Shown: positions 1 through 7,526, counted from the stretch's first letter. The stretch: 9,328 nucleotides of DNA from UBA1189 sp045647345 (GCA_045647345.1 JAZRMG010000022.1:1-9328); one strand, 5' to 3'. The notes: generated by a model from the letters alone, not told the origin. Program-made: numbers and translations.

Positions 1-541
1 GGAGCGTACCTCATACAAGGCCAAGACATGGGGAGCGGGCACGGCATCTACCTCGCTCGCCGAGCGCATGCAGCGTGCTGCACTCAACGCCGCCTTCTTC
101 TTCACCGTACCCGGTCCCAAAATGATATGGCAGTTTGGCGAGCTGGGCTACGACTACTCCATCGAGGAGAACGGACGCACGGGCGAGAAACCCTTGCGAT
201 GGGATTACTTCGAGATGCCCGAGCGCAAGGCACTGTATGATGCTTATGCCCAGCTCATCACCTTCCGCAACGAGCATCCACAGTTCTTCACCTCCGAGGC
301 CGATTTCGCATGGCAAGTGGGTACAAGCAACTGGGCTACAGGACGCCACATCAGCTGCGTGGCAGACGAGGAGGCATTCATCGTAGTGGGTAACTTTGAC
401 ACGCGTGAGCAACCCATCACCGCCACCTTCCCCATGGAGGGCACATGGACCAACTACTTCGACGCAACAGAGAGCTATACAGGCACAGCAGCTACGGTAA
501 CGCTCTCCGCTGGCGAATACCGGATACTTGTCAACTTCTAA
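1..541 (+). CDS. GH13 alpha-amylase family enzyme, C-terminal part (5' end outside window)
   Basis: The open frame enters from the left edge (first full codon at base 2) and ends at TAA 539-541, giving about 179 residues. It begins ERTSYKAKTWG, which in this family directly follows the region IV motif with the third catalytic Asp, so that Asp probably lies just outside the window (inference). What is seen is the end of the (beta/alpha)8 barrel, including FFFTVPGPKMIWQFGELGYD and a LITFRNEHP helix, then a C-terminal beta-sandwich of about 95 residues ending in AGEYRILVNF. The role would be endo-cleavage of alpha-1,4-glucans such as starch. No sorting tail follows the beta-sandwich; the export signal would be at the unseen N-terminus. 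The next starch gene starts 184 bases downstream on the same strand. The GH13 assignment is firm; the exact subfamily and whether it is the SusG equivalent cannot be settled from this fragment. Confidence 0.88.
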   Translation, partial: ERTSYKAKTWGAGTASTSLAERMQRAALNAAFFFTVPGPKMIWQFGELGYDYSIEENGRTGEKPLRWDYFEMPERKALYDAYAQLITFRNEHPQFFTSEADFAWQVGTSNWATGRHISCVADEEAFIVVGNFDTREQPITATFPMEGTWTNYFDATESYTGTAATVTLSAGEYRILVNF

Positions 542-573
542 TAATACCGTTCCTATGAAGAATCATCAGCAAT

Positions 574-602
574 GTGTCATCCTGAGTGAAGCGAAGGATC
601 TC
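574..602. repeat. Dispersed Bacteroidota-type repeat (VILSEAKDL repeat)
   Basis: The stretch reads gtcatcctgagtgaagcgaa followed by ggatctc. ATCCT (579-583) can pair with AGGAT (595-599) around an 11-base loop. Translated in the frame of the downstream gene it gives VILSEAKDL, a peptide I recognise from spurious frames in many bacterial genomes that carry this short dispersed element (recalled, not searched). The exact ends are uncertain. It lies between two starch genes and argues against any protein start upstream of 726. Confidence 0.6.
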
Positions 603-643
603 GCAGAGGACTTAGTTCAAAACACTTGCGAGATGTTTGCTTT
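598..643 (+). terminator. Possible terminator or attenuator hairpin between two GH13 genes
   Basis: ATCTCGCA (598-605) and TGCGAGAT (627-634) form a perfect 8-base-pair stem around a 21-base loop, followed by the T-rich run gtttgctttt. The left arm overlaps the end of the dispersed repeat. It could end or dampen transcription of the upstream amylase gene, or protect an RNA end. The long loop makes a strong terminator doubtful. Confidence 0.4.
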
Positions 644-725
644 TCCGCTACGGGCCAGCGACCTAAAGGTTCACTGCGTTCAACATAACATAATACGAAT
701 TAATATAAACAAAATAAGCACTGCT

Positions 726-3700
726 ATGAAACGATTTATTTGGATTATCCTCGCAACTGTAGCACTGGTAGGTTGCACCGGTAACAAACAGCAACCCATA
801 GTGGCCCCAACTGACTGGGCCAATACCGTAGTGTACGAGATGAACGTGCGACAGTACACCCCTGAAGGCACCTTTGCCGCAGCTCAGAAGGAGCTGCCAC
901 GTCTGCAAGAGTTAGGTGTCGATGTCGTGTGGCTTATGCCCATCTATCCCATCGGTGTCGAGGGCCGCAAGGGAACCTTAGGCTCCTACTACGCCATCAA
1001 GGACTATACAGACGTGAACCCTGAGTTTGGCACCTTGGCCGACTTTGACAACTTCCTTGCCGAGGCACACCGCTTGGGCCTCAAGGTCATCATCGACTGG
1101 GTGGCCAATCACACCTCGCCCGATGCACGCTGGGTGAAGGAGTCGCCAGCCTCATGGTATGAACGAAACGAAAAGGGTGAGCTCACCTATACTGCCGATT
1201 GGAGCGATACGGCCAACCTCAACTATACTGATGAAGGTATGGTGCGTGCCATGCAGGATGCCATGCTCTTCTGGCTCAAGCGTGGTGTCGATGGCTTCCG
1301 CTGCGATATGGCTTGCGAGGTGCCCCTCACCTTCTGGGAGGAGGCCATCAAGACATTCAAGACCGAGTACCCCGACATCTTCATGCTTGCCGAGGGCGAG
1401 GAGCCGCTCTTGCAGAGTCAGTGCGGCTTCCACTCTTCCTACTCGTGGGAGCTCCACCACATGATGAATGCCATCGCACAAGGCAAGCAGAGTATCGATG
1501 ACCTTGTAGCATACATCAAGAAAGATACCGAGCGCCATCCCGAGGGCGCCTACCGTCTGATGTTTACCTCGAATCACGACGAGAACTCCTGGGCAGGCAC
1601 CGAGTTTGAGCGCATGGGCGATGCAGCCAAGGCTATGGCTGTGCTCACCTTCACCCTTCCTGGCGGACAGCCCCTCATCTACACCGGTCAGGAGATGGGG
1701 TGGAACCACCGCTTCCAGTTCTTCGAGAAAGACCCCATACCCGCTTGGGAACACAATGCATATACCGACTTCTACCGCGACCTCATCGCCTTCAAGCATA
1801 GCAACCCTGCGCTCAGCGCAGGCATCGGTCATGGCGAGTTCAATATCGTCAGCACCGACAACAACACCCTCACCTTCACCCGCTCCGTACCGGGCAATAA
1901 GGTAGAGGTGTCCGTACAGCTCGAGGCCCCCTGGCATTGGGAGTACCGCACCGTGTGTGACCCTATAGACCGCGTCGAGCCCCTGTCGTGGTGGGTAGGC
2001 ATGACCACTCCGCTGCAGCTCATGATACACGGCACCGACATCGCCTCCTACGACCTTACCATCGAGGGCGGCAAGGGCGTGCAGGTGGAGCAGATACATA
2101 AGGCCGAGAGCCCCCACTACCTCTTCGTAGACGTAGCCATCGACGCTGACGCACAGCCCGGTACCTACGATCTCGTCTTCACCAAGGAGGGCAAAGAGCA
2201 CCGCTACCCCTATCAGCTGCAAGCCCGTCGCGCAGGCTCTGCCGAGCGCACCAGCTTCACCACGGCCGATATGATATACCTCATCATGCCCGACCGCTTT
2301 GCCAATGGCGACCCCTCTAACGACTCCACCCCCGACACCGACGACAAGGCCGACCGCGATGCCTTCTTTGGCCGCCACGGTGGCGACATCAAGGGCATCA
2401 TCGACCACCTCGACTACATCGCCGACCTCGGCGCTACAGCCATCTGGTCTACCCCCTTGCTGCTCGACAATGCACCCCAGGAGTCATACCACGGCTATGC
2501 CGCCTCTGACTACTATCAGATAGACCCACGCTTCGGCAGCAATGCCCTCTACCGCGAGCTCGTATCGAAGGCCCACGACAAGGGCCTCAAGATGATTATG
2601 GACATCGTCACCAACCACTGCGGCACAGAGCACTGGTGGATGCAGGATCTCCCCTTCCACGACTGGATACACCAGTTTGACACCTACACCGGCACCAACA
2701 TCTGCTTCTCCACCAACATGGACCCCAACGCCTCGAAGCAGGACCTCTACATCCAGGAGAGCGGATGGTTCGTACCCTCCATGGTCGACATGAACCTCGA
2801 CAATCCCTACACCCTGCGCTACTTCATCCAGTGGGCCATCTGGTGGATTGAGTATGCCGACCTCGACGGCTTCCGTGTCGACACCTACCCCTACAACGAG
2901 AAGGTACCCATGAGCCTATGGTGCGAGGCAGTGATGCGCGAGTATCCCCACTTCAATATCGTGGGCGAGTGCTGGACCTCCTCGGCTCCCCAGCTCGCCT
3001 ACTGGCAGGGCGGCAATGCCAACAAGGACGGCTTCGACTCACACCTGCCTGCCATCATGGACTTCCCCCTCCACGATGCCATGCGTGCCGGACTCTCAGA
3101 GAGCAATCCCGGTTGGGGACAGGGCATGACACGCGTCTACGACTGCCTGTCTCATGACTTCCTCTACCACGACCTCTCCAATATGCTCATCTTCACAGGC
3201 AACCACGATGTCGACCGCTTGGGCGACGTGGTAGGTGGCAACCCCAACAAGACCAAGCTCGCCCTCACCATGCTGGCCACCATGCGCGGCATACCACAGC
3301 TCTTTGCAGGTGACGAGCTGATGTTCATGTCCAAGGACCGCAGCCAGGGGCATGGCGGACTCCGCGTAGACTTCCCCGGAGGTTGGCCAGGCGACAAGGT
3401 CGACTACTTCACTCCCGAGGGACGCGCTCAGAATGCCACCACATCGAGTCTCTACGACTATGCCAGCAAGCTCTTCCAGTGGCGCAAGACCAAGGAGGTC
3501 ATCCACAATGGCAAGACTCTCCACTTCATGACTCGCGACAACACCTATGGTTACTTCCGTTACGACGACGATGATGTAGTCTTTGTCTATATCAACAACT
3601 CACAAGAGCCCAAGCACATCCCCTGGAGCTACTATAAGGAGATTACCGAAGGTCTCACCACAGGCCGCAACGTCATCACGGGCGACACGGTAATCCTCTC

Positions 3701-3755
3701 CGACGACACCATCGTAGCTCCCGAGCAGGCGCTAGTGGTAGAGTTTACGAGATAG
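726..3755 (+). CDS. susA: Lipoprotein fusion of a GH13 amylase-type enzyme with a SusA-like neopullulanase
   Basis: A 1009-residue protein. The start is ATG 726: it follows an A-rich tract and opens a lipoprotein signal (MKRFIWIILA, lipobox LVGC, Cys17), whereas the in-frame extension back to 528 only translates the dispersed repeat. Residues 30-360 are a first GH13 barrel with region I DWVANH (124-129), nucleophile Asp194 (GFRCD), acid/base Glu223 and Asp285 (NHDEN). A short beta region ends near 411. From 414 (DRVEP) the protein matches the mature start of Bacteroides SusA: an N-terminal cyclomaltodextrinase-type domain (414-500), then a second GH13 barrel with YLIMPDRFANGD (518-529), DIVTNH (626-631), Asp719, Glu748 and Asp828 (GNHDVD), then a C-terminal domain (about 925-1009). 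Both active sites look complete. SusA is a periplasmic neopullulanase acting on pullulan and maltooligosaccharides. No acidic run follows Cys17, so a periplasm-facing lipoprotein is plausible. The symbol applies to the C-terminal part only. Confidence 0.9.
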   Translation: MKRFIWIILATVALVGCTGNKQQPIVAPTDWANTVVYEMNVRQYTPEGTFAAAQKELPRLQELGVDVVWLMPIYPIGVEGRKGTLGSYYAIKDYTDVNPEFGTLADFDNFLAEAHRLGLKVIIDWVANHTSPDARWVKESPASWYERNEKGELTYTADWSDTANLNYTDEGMVRAMQDAMLFWLKRGVDGFRCDMACEVPLTFWEEAIKTFKTEYPDIFMLAEGEEPLLQSQCGFHSSYSWELHHMMNAIAQGKQSIDDLVAYIKKDTERHPEGAYRLMFTSNHDENSWAGTEFERMGDAAKAMAVLTFTLPGGQPLIYTGQEMGWNHRFQFFEKDPIPAWEHNAYTDFYRDLIAFKHSNPALSAGIGHGEFNIVSTDNNTLTFTRSVPGNKVEVSVQLEAPWHWEYRTVCDPIDRVEPLSWWVGMTTPLQLMIHGTDIASYDLTIEGGKGVQVEQIHKAESPHYLFVDVAIDADAQPGTYDLVFTKEGKEHRYPYQLQARRAGSAERTSFTTADMIYLIMPDRFANGDPSNDSTPDTDDKADRDAFFGRHGGDIKGIIDHLDYIADLGATAIWSTPLLLDNAPQESYHGYAASDYYQIDPRFGSNALYRELVSKAHDKGLKMIMDIVTNHCGTEHWWMQDLPFHDWIHQFDTYTGTNICFSTNMDPNASKQDLYIQESGWFVPSMVDMNLDNPYTLRYFIQWAIWWIEYADLDGFRVDTYPYNEKVPMSLWCEAVMREYPHFNIVGECWTSSAPQLAYWQGGNANKDGFDSHLPAIMDFPLHDAMRAGLSESNPGWGQGMTRVYDCLSHDFLYHDLSNMLIFTGNHDVDRLGDVVGGNPNKTKLALTMLATMRGIPQLFAGDELMFMSKDRSQGHGGLRVDFPGGWPGDKVDYFTPEGRAQNATTSSLYDYASKLFQWRKTKEVIHNGKTLHFMTRDNTYGYFRYDDDDVVFVYINNSQEPKHIPWSYYKEITEGLTTGRNVITGDTVILSDDTIVAPEQALVVEFTR

Positions 3756-3767
3756 ATGTTAGCTTGA

Positions 3768-3793
3768 GAGTTTCTAGGTAGTCCTAGAAGCTC
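3768..3793 (+). terminator. Intercistronic hairpin after the GH13-SusA gene
   Basis: Bases 3768-3778 (gagtttctagg) pair with 3783-3793 (cctagaagctc) as 11 consecutive pairs including one G-T, with the loop TAGT. It begins 13 bases after the stop codon. No T-run follows, so it is more likely an mRNA-stabilising or weak attenuating element between co-transcribed genes than a full terminator (inference). Confidence 0.5.
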
Positions 3794-3819
3794 CTAGGCC
3801 ATCCTATGAAATCCTAGAA
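3772..3819. repeat. Decamer array with CTAG at a strict 10-base period
   Basis: CTAG occurs at 3774, 3784, 3794 and 3814, with the variant CTAT at the 3804 position. The unit is T(C/T)CTAG plus four variable bases, repeated about five times at exactly 10-base spacing. It fills the short gap between the fusion gene and the GH97 gene and partly forms the hairpin at 3768-3793. The spacing equals about one DNA helical turn per unit. Its function is unknown; it could be a protein-binding array, a dispersed repeat or an RNA element. Confidence 0.65.
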
Positions 3820-3820
3820 A

Positions 3821-3847
3821 AATCAAAAATCATAAATCAAAAATCAT
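3821..3847 (+). repeat. A-rich direct repeat covering the GH97 start
   Basis: The 13-base unit aatcaaaaatcat occurs at 3821-3833 and again at 3835-3847, the second copy running into the ATG at 3846. There is no Shine-Dalgarno sequence; an A-rich unstructured start region is the usual arrangement in Bacteroidota and supports this start codon. Confidence 0.6.
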
Positions 3848-6047
3848 GAAACCCCTTACCCTCCTTGCCCTCGCCACAGCCCTCCTCGTGGGCTGCGATA
3901 GCAAGACAACACAAGAGAGCGCATTTAAGGGCGAGCACGTGCTCACCTCACCAAGTAACACACTCACCCTGCAGTTTGGCGTCACCCCCAAGAGCGGCAC
4001 GCCCACCTATAGTCTGCAGTTTGGCGACAAGGCCGCCATCCTCCCCAGTGCCATGGGATTTGAGCTCCGTGGCGACACCCGCAAGAAGGAGTTCTGGACC
4101 GATGATGCTGAGGCAGGCGATGCCAATGCGGTGTGTCCCTTAAACACTGGCTTCGTCGTGAAAGAGGTGCTGACCGACACCTTCGACGAGACCTGGCACC
4201 CCGTGTGGGGCGAAGAGTCGGCCATCCGCAACCACTACAACGAGCTCCTCGTGTGCATGGAGCAGGAGGGCACGGGCTACCTGATGAACATCCGCTTCCG
4301 CCTCTACGACGATGGCCTCGGCTTCCGCTACGAGTTTCCCAAGCAGCGTGGCCTTGCCTATTTCGTGATTAAGGAGGAACTCACCGAGTTTGCCATGACG
4401 GGCGACCACCATGCCCTCTGGATTCCAGGCGACTATGACACTCAGGAGTACGACTACGTGGAGTCGCGCCTCTCAGAGATCAGTTCACTGATGACCAAGG
4501 CCATCACCCCCAACTCATCGCAGACCCCCTTCTCGATGACAGGCGTGCAGACCTCCCTGCAGATGAAGACCGACGAGGGCCTCTACATCAATCTGCACGA
4601 AGCGGCCCTTGTGGACTATCCCTGCATGCACCTCGAACTCAACCCCGCGACCAACACCTTCGTGTCACACCTCACCCCCGACGCTACAGGCTGGAAGGGC
4701 TACATGCAGACCCCTTGCCACACCCCCTGGCGCACCATACAGGTCACCGATGATGCCCGCAAGCAGTTGGCTTCGCGCCTCGTGCTCAACCTCAATGAGC
4801 CTTGTGCCTACGATGATGTGTCATGGATTAAGCCTGTAAAATATGTAGGCGTGTGGTGGGAGATGATCTCGGGCAAAGGCAGCTGGGCCTACACCGAGGA
4901 CTACCCCACGGTGAAGCTCGGCCACACCGACTATGCCTCGGCTACCCCCAGCCCCAAGCATTGTGCCAACACGGCTAATGTGAAGCGCTACATCGACTTT
5001 GCCGCCGAGCATGGCTTCGATCAAGTGCTCGTCGAGGGCTGGAACGAAGGCTGGGAAGACTGGGCAGGCAACTCCAAGGACTATGTGTTCGACTTCGTTA
5101 CCCCCTACCCCGACTTCGACATCGAGGGGCTCAATGCCTATGCCCATAAGAAGGGCGTGCGCCTCATGATGCATCACGAGACCTCCTCATCGGTGCGCAA
5201 CTATGAGCGTCACATGGAGGAGGCCTATGAGCTGATGAACCGCTACGGCTACACCGCTGTCAAGAGCGGCTACGTGGGCGACATCATCCCTCGTGGCGAG
5301 TACCACTATGGCCAGTGGATGGTCAACCACTACCTCTACGCCGTCACCGAGGCAGCCAAGCATCACATCTGTGTCAATGCCCACGAGGCCGTTCGCCCCA
5401 CAGGTCTGTGCCGCACCTATCCCAACCTCATCGGCAACGAGAGCGCCCGCGGCACCGAGTACCAGTCGTTTGGTGGCTCCAAGCCCAACCTCGTCACCAT
5501 CCTTCCCTTCACCCGTCTCAATGGTGGCCCCATGGACTACACCCCCGGCATCTTCGAGATGGACCTTGGCCCCGTCACCGGTGGCAACAACAACTCTAAA
5601 GTCAACTCTACCCTTGCCAACCAGCTCGCTCTCTATGTCACCCTCTACTCGCCCCTGCAGATGGCGGCCGACTTCCCCGAGCACTATGAGAAGCGCATGG
5701 ATGCCTTCCAGTTCATCAAGGACGTAGCGGTCGACTGGCAGCGTACAGAGTATCTCCTTGCCGAGCCTGGCGACTACCTCGTGATAGCCCGCCAAGCCAA
5801 AGAGAGCGGACAGTGGTTTGTCGGTGGTGTCACAGATGAACAGAAGCGTCGCGTGGAGTTCCCCCTCAGTTTCCTTGACGAGGGCCGCACCTACGAGGCC
5901 ACCATCTATGCCGATGCACCCGATGCCGACTATGCCACTAATCCGCAGGCCTACACCATCACCCGTAAGCAGGTGACCGCAGCCGACATGCTCACCCTCG
6001 ACATGGCACGCGCCGGAGGCTTTGCCATCAGCTTTAACGAATTGTAA
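3846..6047 (+). CDS. susB: GH97 alpha-glucosidase, SusB-like, predicted lipoprotein
   Basis: A 733-residue protein, close to the 738 residues of Bacteroides SusB. It is an exo-acting, calcium-dependent, inverting GH97 enzyme that removes glucose from the non-reducing ends of maltooligosaccharides. The N-terminus is a lipoprotein signal (MKPLTLLALATALLVGC, Cys17), then a beta-sandwich N-domain (about 28-330), a catalytic barrel (about 330-620) with VEGWNEGWEDW at 396-406, and a short C-domain. Landmark acidic residues match SusB with a shift of six: Glu445 in HHETSSS (SusB E439), Glu514 in NAHEAVRPTG (E508), Glu532 in GNES (E526) and Glu538 in RGTEYQSFGG (E532). These are the base and acid residues and calcium ligands of inverting GH97 members. 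Its start lies 90 bases after the fusion gene, so co-transcription is likely, and a strong terminator follows. As I recall, Bacteroides SusB has an ordinary signal peptide, so the lipobox here would be a difference. Confidence 0.95.
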   Translation: MKPLTLLALATALLVGCDSKTTQESAFKGEHVLTSPSNTLTLQFGVTPKSGTPTYSLQFGDKAAILPSAMGFELRGDTRKKEFWTDDAEAGDANAVCPLNTGFVVKEVLTDTFDETWHPVWGEESAIRNHYNELLVCMEQEGTGYLMNIRFRLYDDGLGFRYEFPKQRGLAYFVIKEELTEFAMTGDHHALWIPGDYDTQEYDYVESRLSEISSLMTKAITPNSSQTPFSMTGVQTSLQMKTDEGLYINLHEAALVDYPCMHLELNPATNTFVSHLTPDATGWKGYMQTPCHTPWRTIQVTDDARKQLASRLVLNLNEPCAYDDVSWIKPVKYVGVWWEMISGKGSWAYTEDYPTVKLGHTDYASATPSPKHCANTANVKRYIDFAAEHGFDQVLVEGWNEGWEDWAGNSKDYVFDFVTPYPDFDIEGLNAYAHKKGVRLMMHHETSSSVRNYERHMEEAYELMNRYGYTAVKSGYVGDIIPRGEYHYGQWMVNHYLYAVTEAAKHHICVNAHEAVRPTGLCRTYPNLIGNESARGTEYQSFGGSKPNLVTILPFTRLNGGPMDYTPGIFEMDLGPVTGGNNNSKVNSTLANQLALYVTLYSPLQMAADFPEHYEKRMDAFQFIKDVAVDWQRTEYLLAEPGDYLVIARQAKESGQWFVGGVTDEQKRRVEFPLSFLDEGRTYEATIYADAPDADYATNPQAYTITRKQVTAADMLTLDMARAGGFAISFNEL

Positions 6048-6068
6048 CAATTTGTGGAATAAACATAC

Positions 6069-6113
6069 AGAGAGGGTTTACTTCGAAGTAAACCCTCTCT
6101 ATATATTTCTATT
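6069..6113. terminator. Bidirectional terminator between susB and metY
   Basis: Bases 6069-6100 form a perfect 32-base palindrome (agagagggtttacttc and its reverse complement), giving a 14-pair stem with a TCGA loop in RNA from either strand. On the plus strand it is followed by the T-rich run atatatttctatt, on the minus strand by tgtatgtttatt. It lies between two convergent genes (stops at 6047 and 6118) and can serve both. Confidence 0.92.
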
Positions 6114-6117
6114 CATA

Positions 6118-7395
6118 TCATCCCAATGCCTGTTCTATATCGGCAATGAGGTCCTCGACATTCTCGATACCTACCGAGAGGCGGATGAGGTCGGGTGCTA
6201 CGCCTGCCTCGCGCAGCTGCTCGTCGGTGAGCTGGCGATGAGTGTGGCTGGCGGGGTGCAGCACACATGAGCGGGCATCGGCCACATGGGTGACGATGCA
6301 GATGAGCTTTAGGCTGTCCATGAAGCGGATGGCCTCGTCGCGTGAGCCCTTGAGGCCGAAGGCGATGACACCGCACGAGCCCCCCGGCATATACTTTTGT
6401 GCCAGGGCGTGGTAGGGGTTGTCGGGCAGACCGCTATAGTTCACCCAGGCCACCTTGTCGTTTTGGCTGAGCCACTCGGCAATACGTTGGGCATTCTCGC
6501 AGTGGCGCTTCACACGCAGGTGAAGGGTCTCGAGGCCGAGGTTGAGCAGGAAGGCGTTCATCGGTGCCTGTATAGAGCCCAGGTCGCGCATCATCTGTGC
6601 CGTAGCCTTGGTGATATAGGCCATCTTGCCGAAGCTCTTCGAGTAGGTGAGGCCGTGGTACGAAGCATCAGGGGTGGTGAGGCCGGGGAACTTGTCGGCA
6701 TGGGCATCCCAGTCGAAGTTGCCGCTATCCACGATAGCACCACCTACGGCAGTGGCGTGGCCATCCATATACTTAGTGGTAGAGTGGGTCACGATATCGG
6801 CACCCCACTCGAAGGGGCGGCAGTTGATGGGGGTAGGGAAGGTGTTGTCCACGATGAGGGGCACACCGTTGCGGTGGGCGATGCGGGCAAACTTCTCAAT
6901 GTCGAGCACCTCGCAGCCGGGGTTAGAGATGGTCTCGCCGAAGAGGCACTTCGTGTTGGGGCGGAAAGCCTTCTCGATCTCCTCCTCCGACGCATTCTGA
7001 TCAACGAAGGTCATCTCTATGCCGAGCTTCTTCATTGTCACGCTGAAGAGGTTGTAGGTGCCACCATAGATGGCAGTAGAACAAACGAAGTGGTCGCCAC
7101 TCTCGCAAATGTTGAACACAGCGTAGAAATTGGCCGCTTGACCCGATGAGGTGAACATGCCAGCCACACCGCCCTCGAGGGCAGCAATCTTGGCCGCTAC
7201 GGCATCGTTTGTGGGGTTTTGCAGACGGGTGTAGAAGTAACCTGAGTCTTCGAGGTCGAAGAGGCGGGCCATCTGCTCGCTGTTGTCGTACTTGAACGTG
7301 GTGCTCTGGTAAATGGGCAGCACGCGCGGCTCACCCTTCTTCGGTGTCCAACCCTCCTGCACGCAGAGGGTTTCGGGACGGTATTTCTTTTCCAT
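6118..7395 (-). CDS. metY: O-acetylhomoserine sulfhydrylase (Cys/Met metabolism PLP enzyme)
   Basis: A 425-residue cytoplasmic PLP enzyme, the usual family length. It makes homocysteine from O-acetylhomoserine and sulfide for methionine synthesis. Seen motifs are the N-terminal QEGWTPKKGEPRVLPIYQST, YFYTRLQNPT (53-62, phosphate-binding Tyr and Arg from the neighbouring subunit), SSGQAAN (83-89, phosphate loop), Asp183 in VDNTF (pyridine nitrogen), the Schiff-base Lys208 in THSTTKYMDGH, and Arg405 in LIRLSVGIE (substrate carboxylate). The segment IVTHVADARSCVLHPASHTH (367-386) is the form I associate with Bacteroidota MetY. The start ATG 7393-7395 is followed directly by the conserved N-terminus. 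Convergent with susB and divergent from the T9SS cargo gene, it is probably monocistronic. The related MetB and MetC enzymes are less likely, given the length and the Bacteroidota-type features. Confidence 0.95.
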   Translation of the reverse strand: MEKKYRPETLCVQEGWTPKKGEPRVLPIYQSTTFKYDNSEQMARLFDLEDSGYFYTRLQNPTNDAVAAKIAALEGGVAGMFTSSGQAANFYAVFNICESGDHFVCSTAIYGGTYNLFSVTMKKLGIEMTFVDQNASEEEIEKAFRPNTKCLFGETISNPGCEVLDIEKFARIAHRNGVPLIVDNTFPTPINCRPFEWGADIVTHSTTKYMDGHATAVGGAIVDSGNFDWDAHADKFPGLTTPDASYHGLTYSKSFGKMAYITKATAQMMRDLGSIQAPMNAFLLNLGLETLHLRVKRHCENAQRIAEWLSQNDKVAWVNYSGLPDNPYHALAQKYMPGGSCGVIAFGLKGSRDEAIRFMDSLKLICIVTHVADARSCVLHPASHTHRQLTDEQLREAGVAPDLIRLSVGIENVEDLIADIEQALG

Positions 7396-7423
7396 AATTA
7401 TTCTGTTGCTAAATTTGTGGGGA

Positions 7424-7455
7424 CAAAATTAGTGCAAGGCGAGAGAAAAACCAAA
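7424..7455 (-). promoter_or_regulatory. Proximal metY promoter
   Basis: Read on the minus strand, TTTG (7455-7452), a 20-base spacer and TAATTTTG (7431-7424) match the Bacteroidota promoter form TTTG / TAnnTTTG. A transcript starting just downstream would have a leader of roughly 20-25 bases before the metY ATG at 7395. Confidence 0.6.
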
Positions 7456-7473
7456 ACTTGTTTTGAGTTTTTC
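7445..7473 (-). other. AT-rich hairpin in the metY upstream region
   Basis: Bases 7445-7451 pair with 7467-7473, and 7452-7457 pair with 7460-7465, with one unpaired A at 7466. It would be in the metY mRNA only if transcription starts at the distal promoter; it also contains the -33 box of the proximal promoter. It could be an operator-like site or a leader hairpin. No known riboswitch core was seen. Confidence 0.4.
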
Positions 7474-7504
7474 CGAGCCGCTACCTAATTTCTTCTTTGT
7501 GAAG

Positions 7505-7512
7505 CAAAGATA
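7505..7512 (-). promoter_or_regulatory. Possible distal metY promoter box
   Basis: On the minus strand TATCTTTG (7512-7505) is a perfect TAnnTTTG box, but no TTTG-like -33 element is seen about 20 bases upstream. Use of this box would give metY a leader of about 100 bases containing the hairpin at 7445-7473. It is weaker evidence than the proximal site. Confidence 0.35.
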
Positions 7513-7526
7513 AAATTAGTGTAAAA

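Noticed and set aside
528..725. N-terminal extension of the fusion protein back to base 528
   Set aside because: The extension translates the dispersed repeat (VILSEAKDL), overlaps the end of the previous gene and would place the lipoprotein signal inside the protein. ATG 726 fits far better.
1152..2408. Long minus-strand open frame opposite the fusion gene
   Set aside because: It is a shadow of the GC-rich codon use of the plus-strand enzyme; it has no recognisable domain, and the plus-strand protein is clearly real across the same bases.
3772..3819. CRISPR-like array
   Set aside because: The repeat unit is only 10 bases with 4 variable bases and no spacers of usual length, and there are no cas genes.
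5187..6050. Minus-strand open frame of 287 codons opposite susB
   Set aside because: It is antisense to conserved GH97 catalytic motifs and its translation looks like low-complexity Gly/Val/Ala-rich shadow sequence.
6397..7149. Plus-strand open frame of 250 codons opposite metY
   Set aside because: It is antisense to the PLP-binding core of metY with no family features of its own.
7396..7500. SAM riboswitch upstream of metY
   Set aside because: I looked for the conserved cores of SAM-I and SAM-II types on the minus strand and saw neither; only a simple AT-rich hairpin is present.
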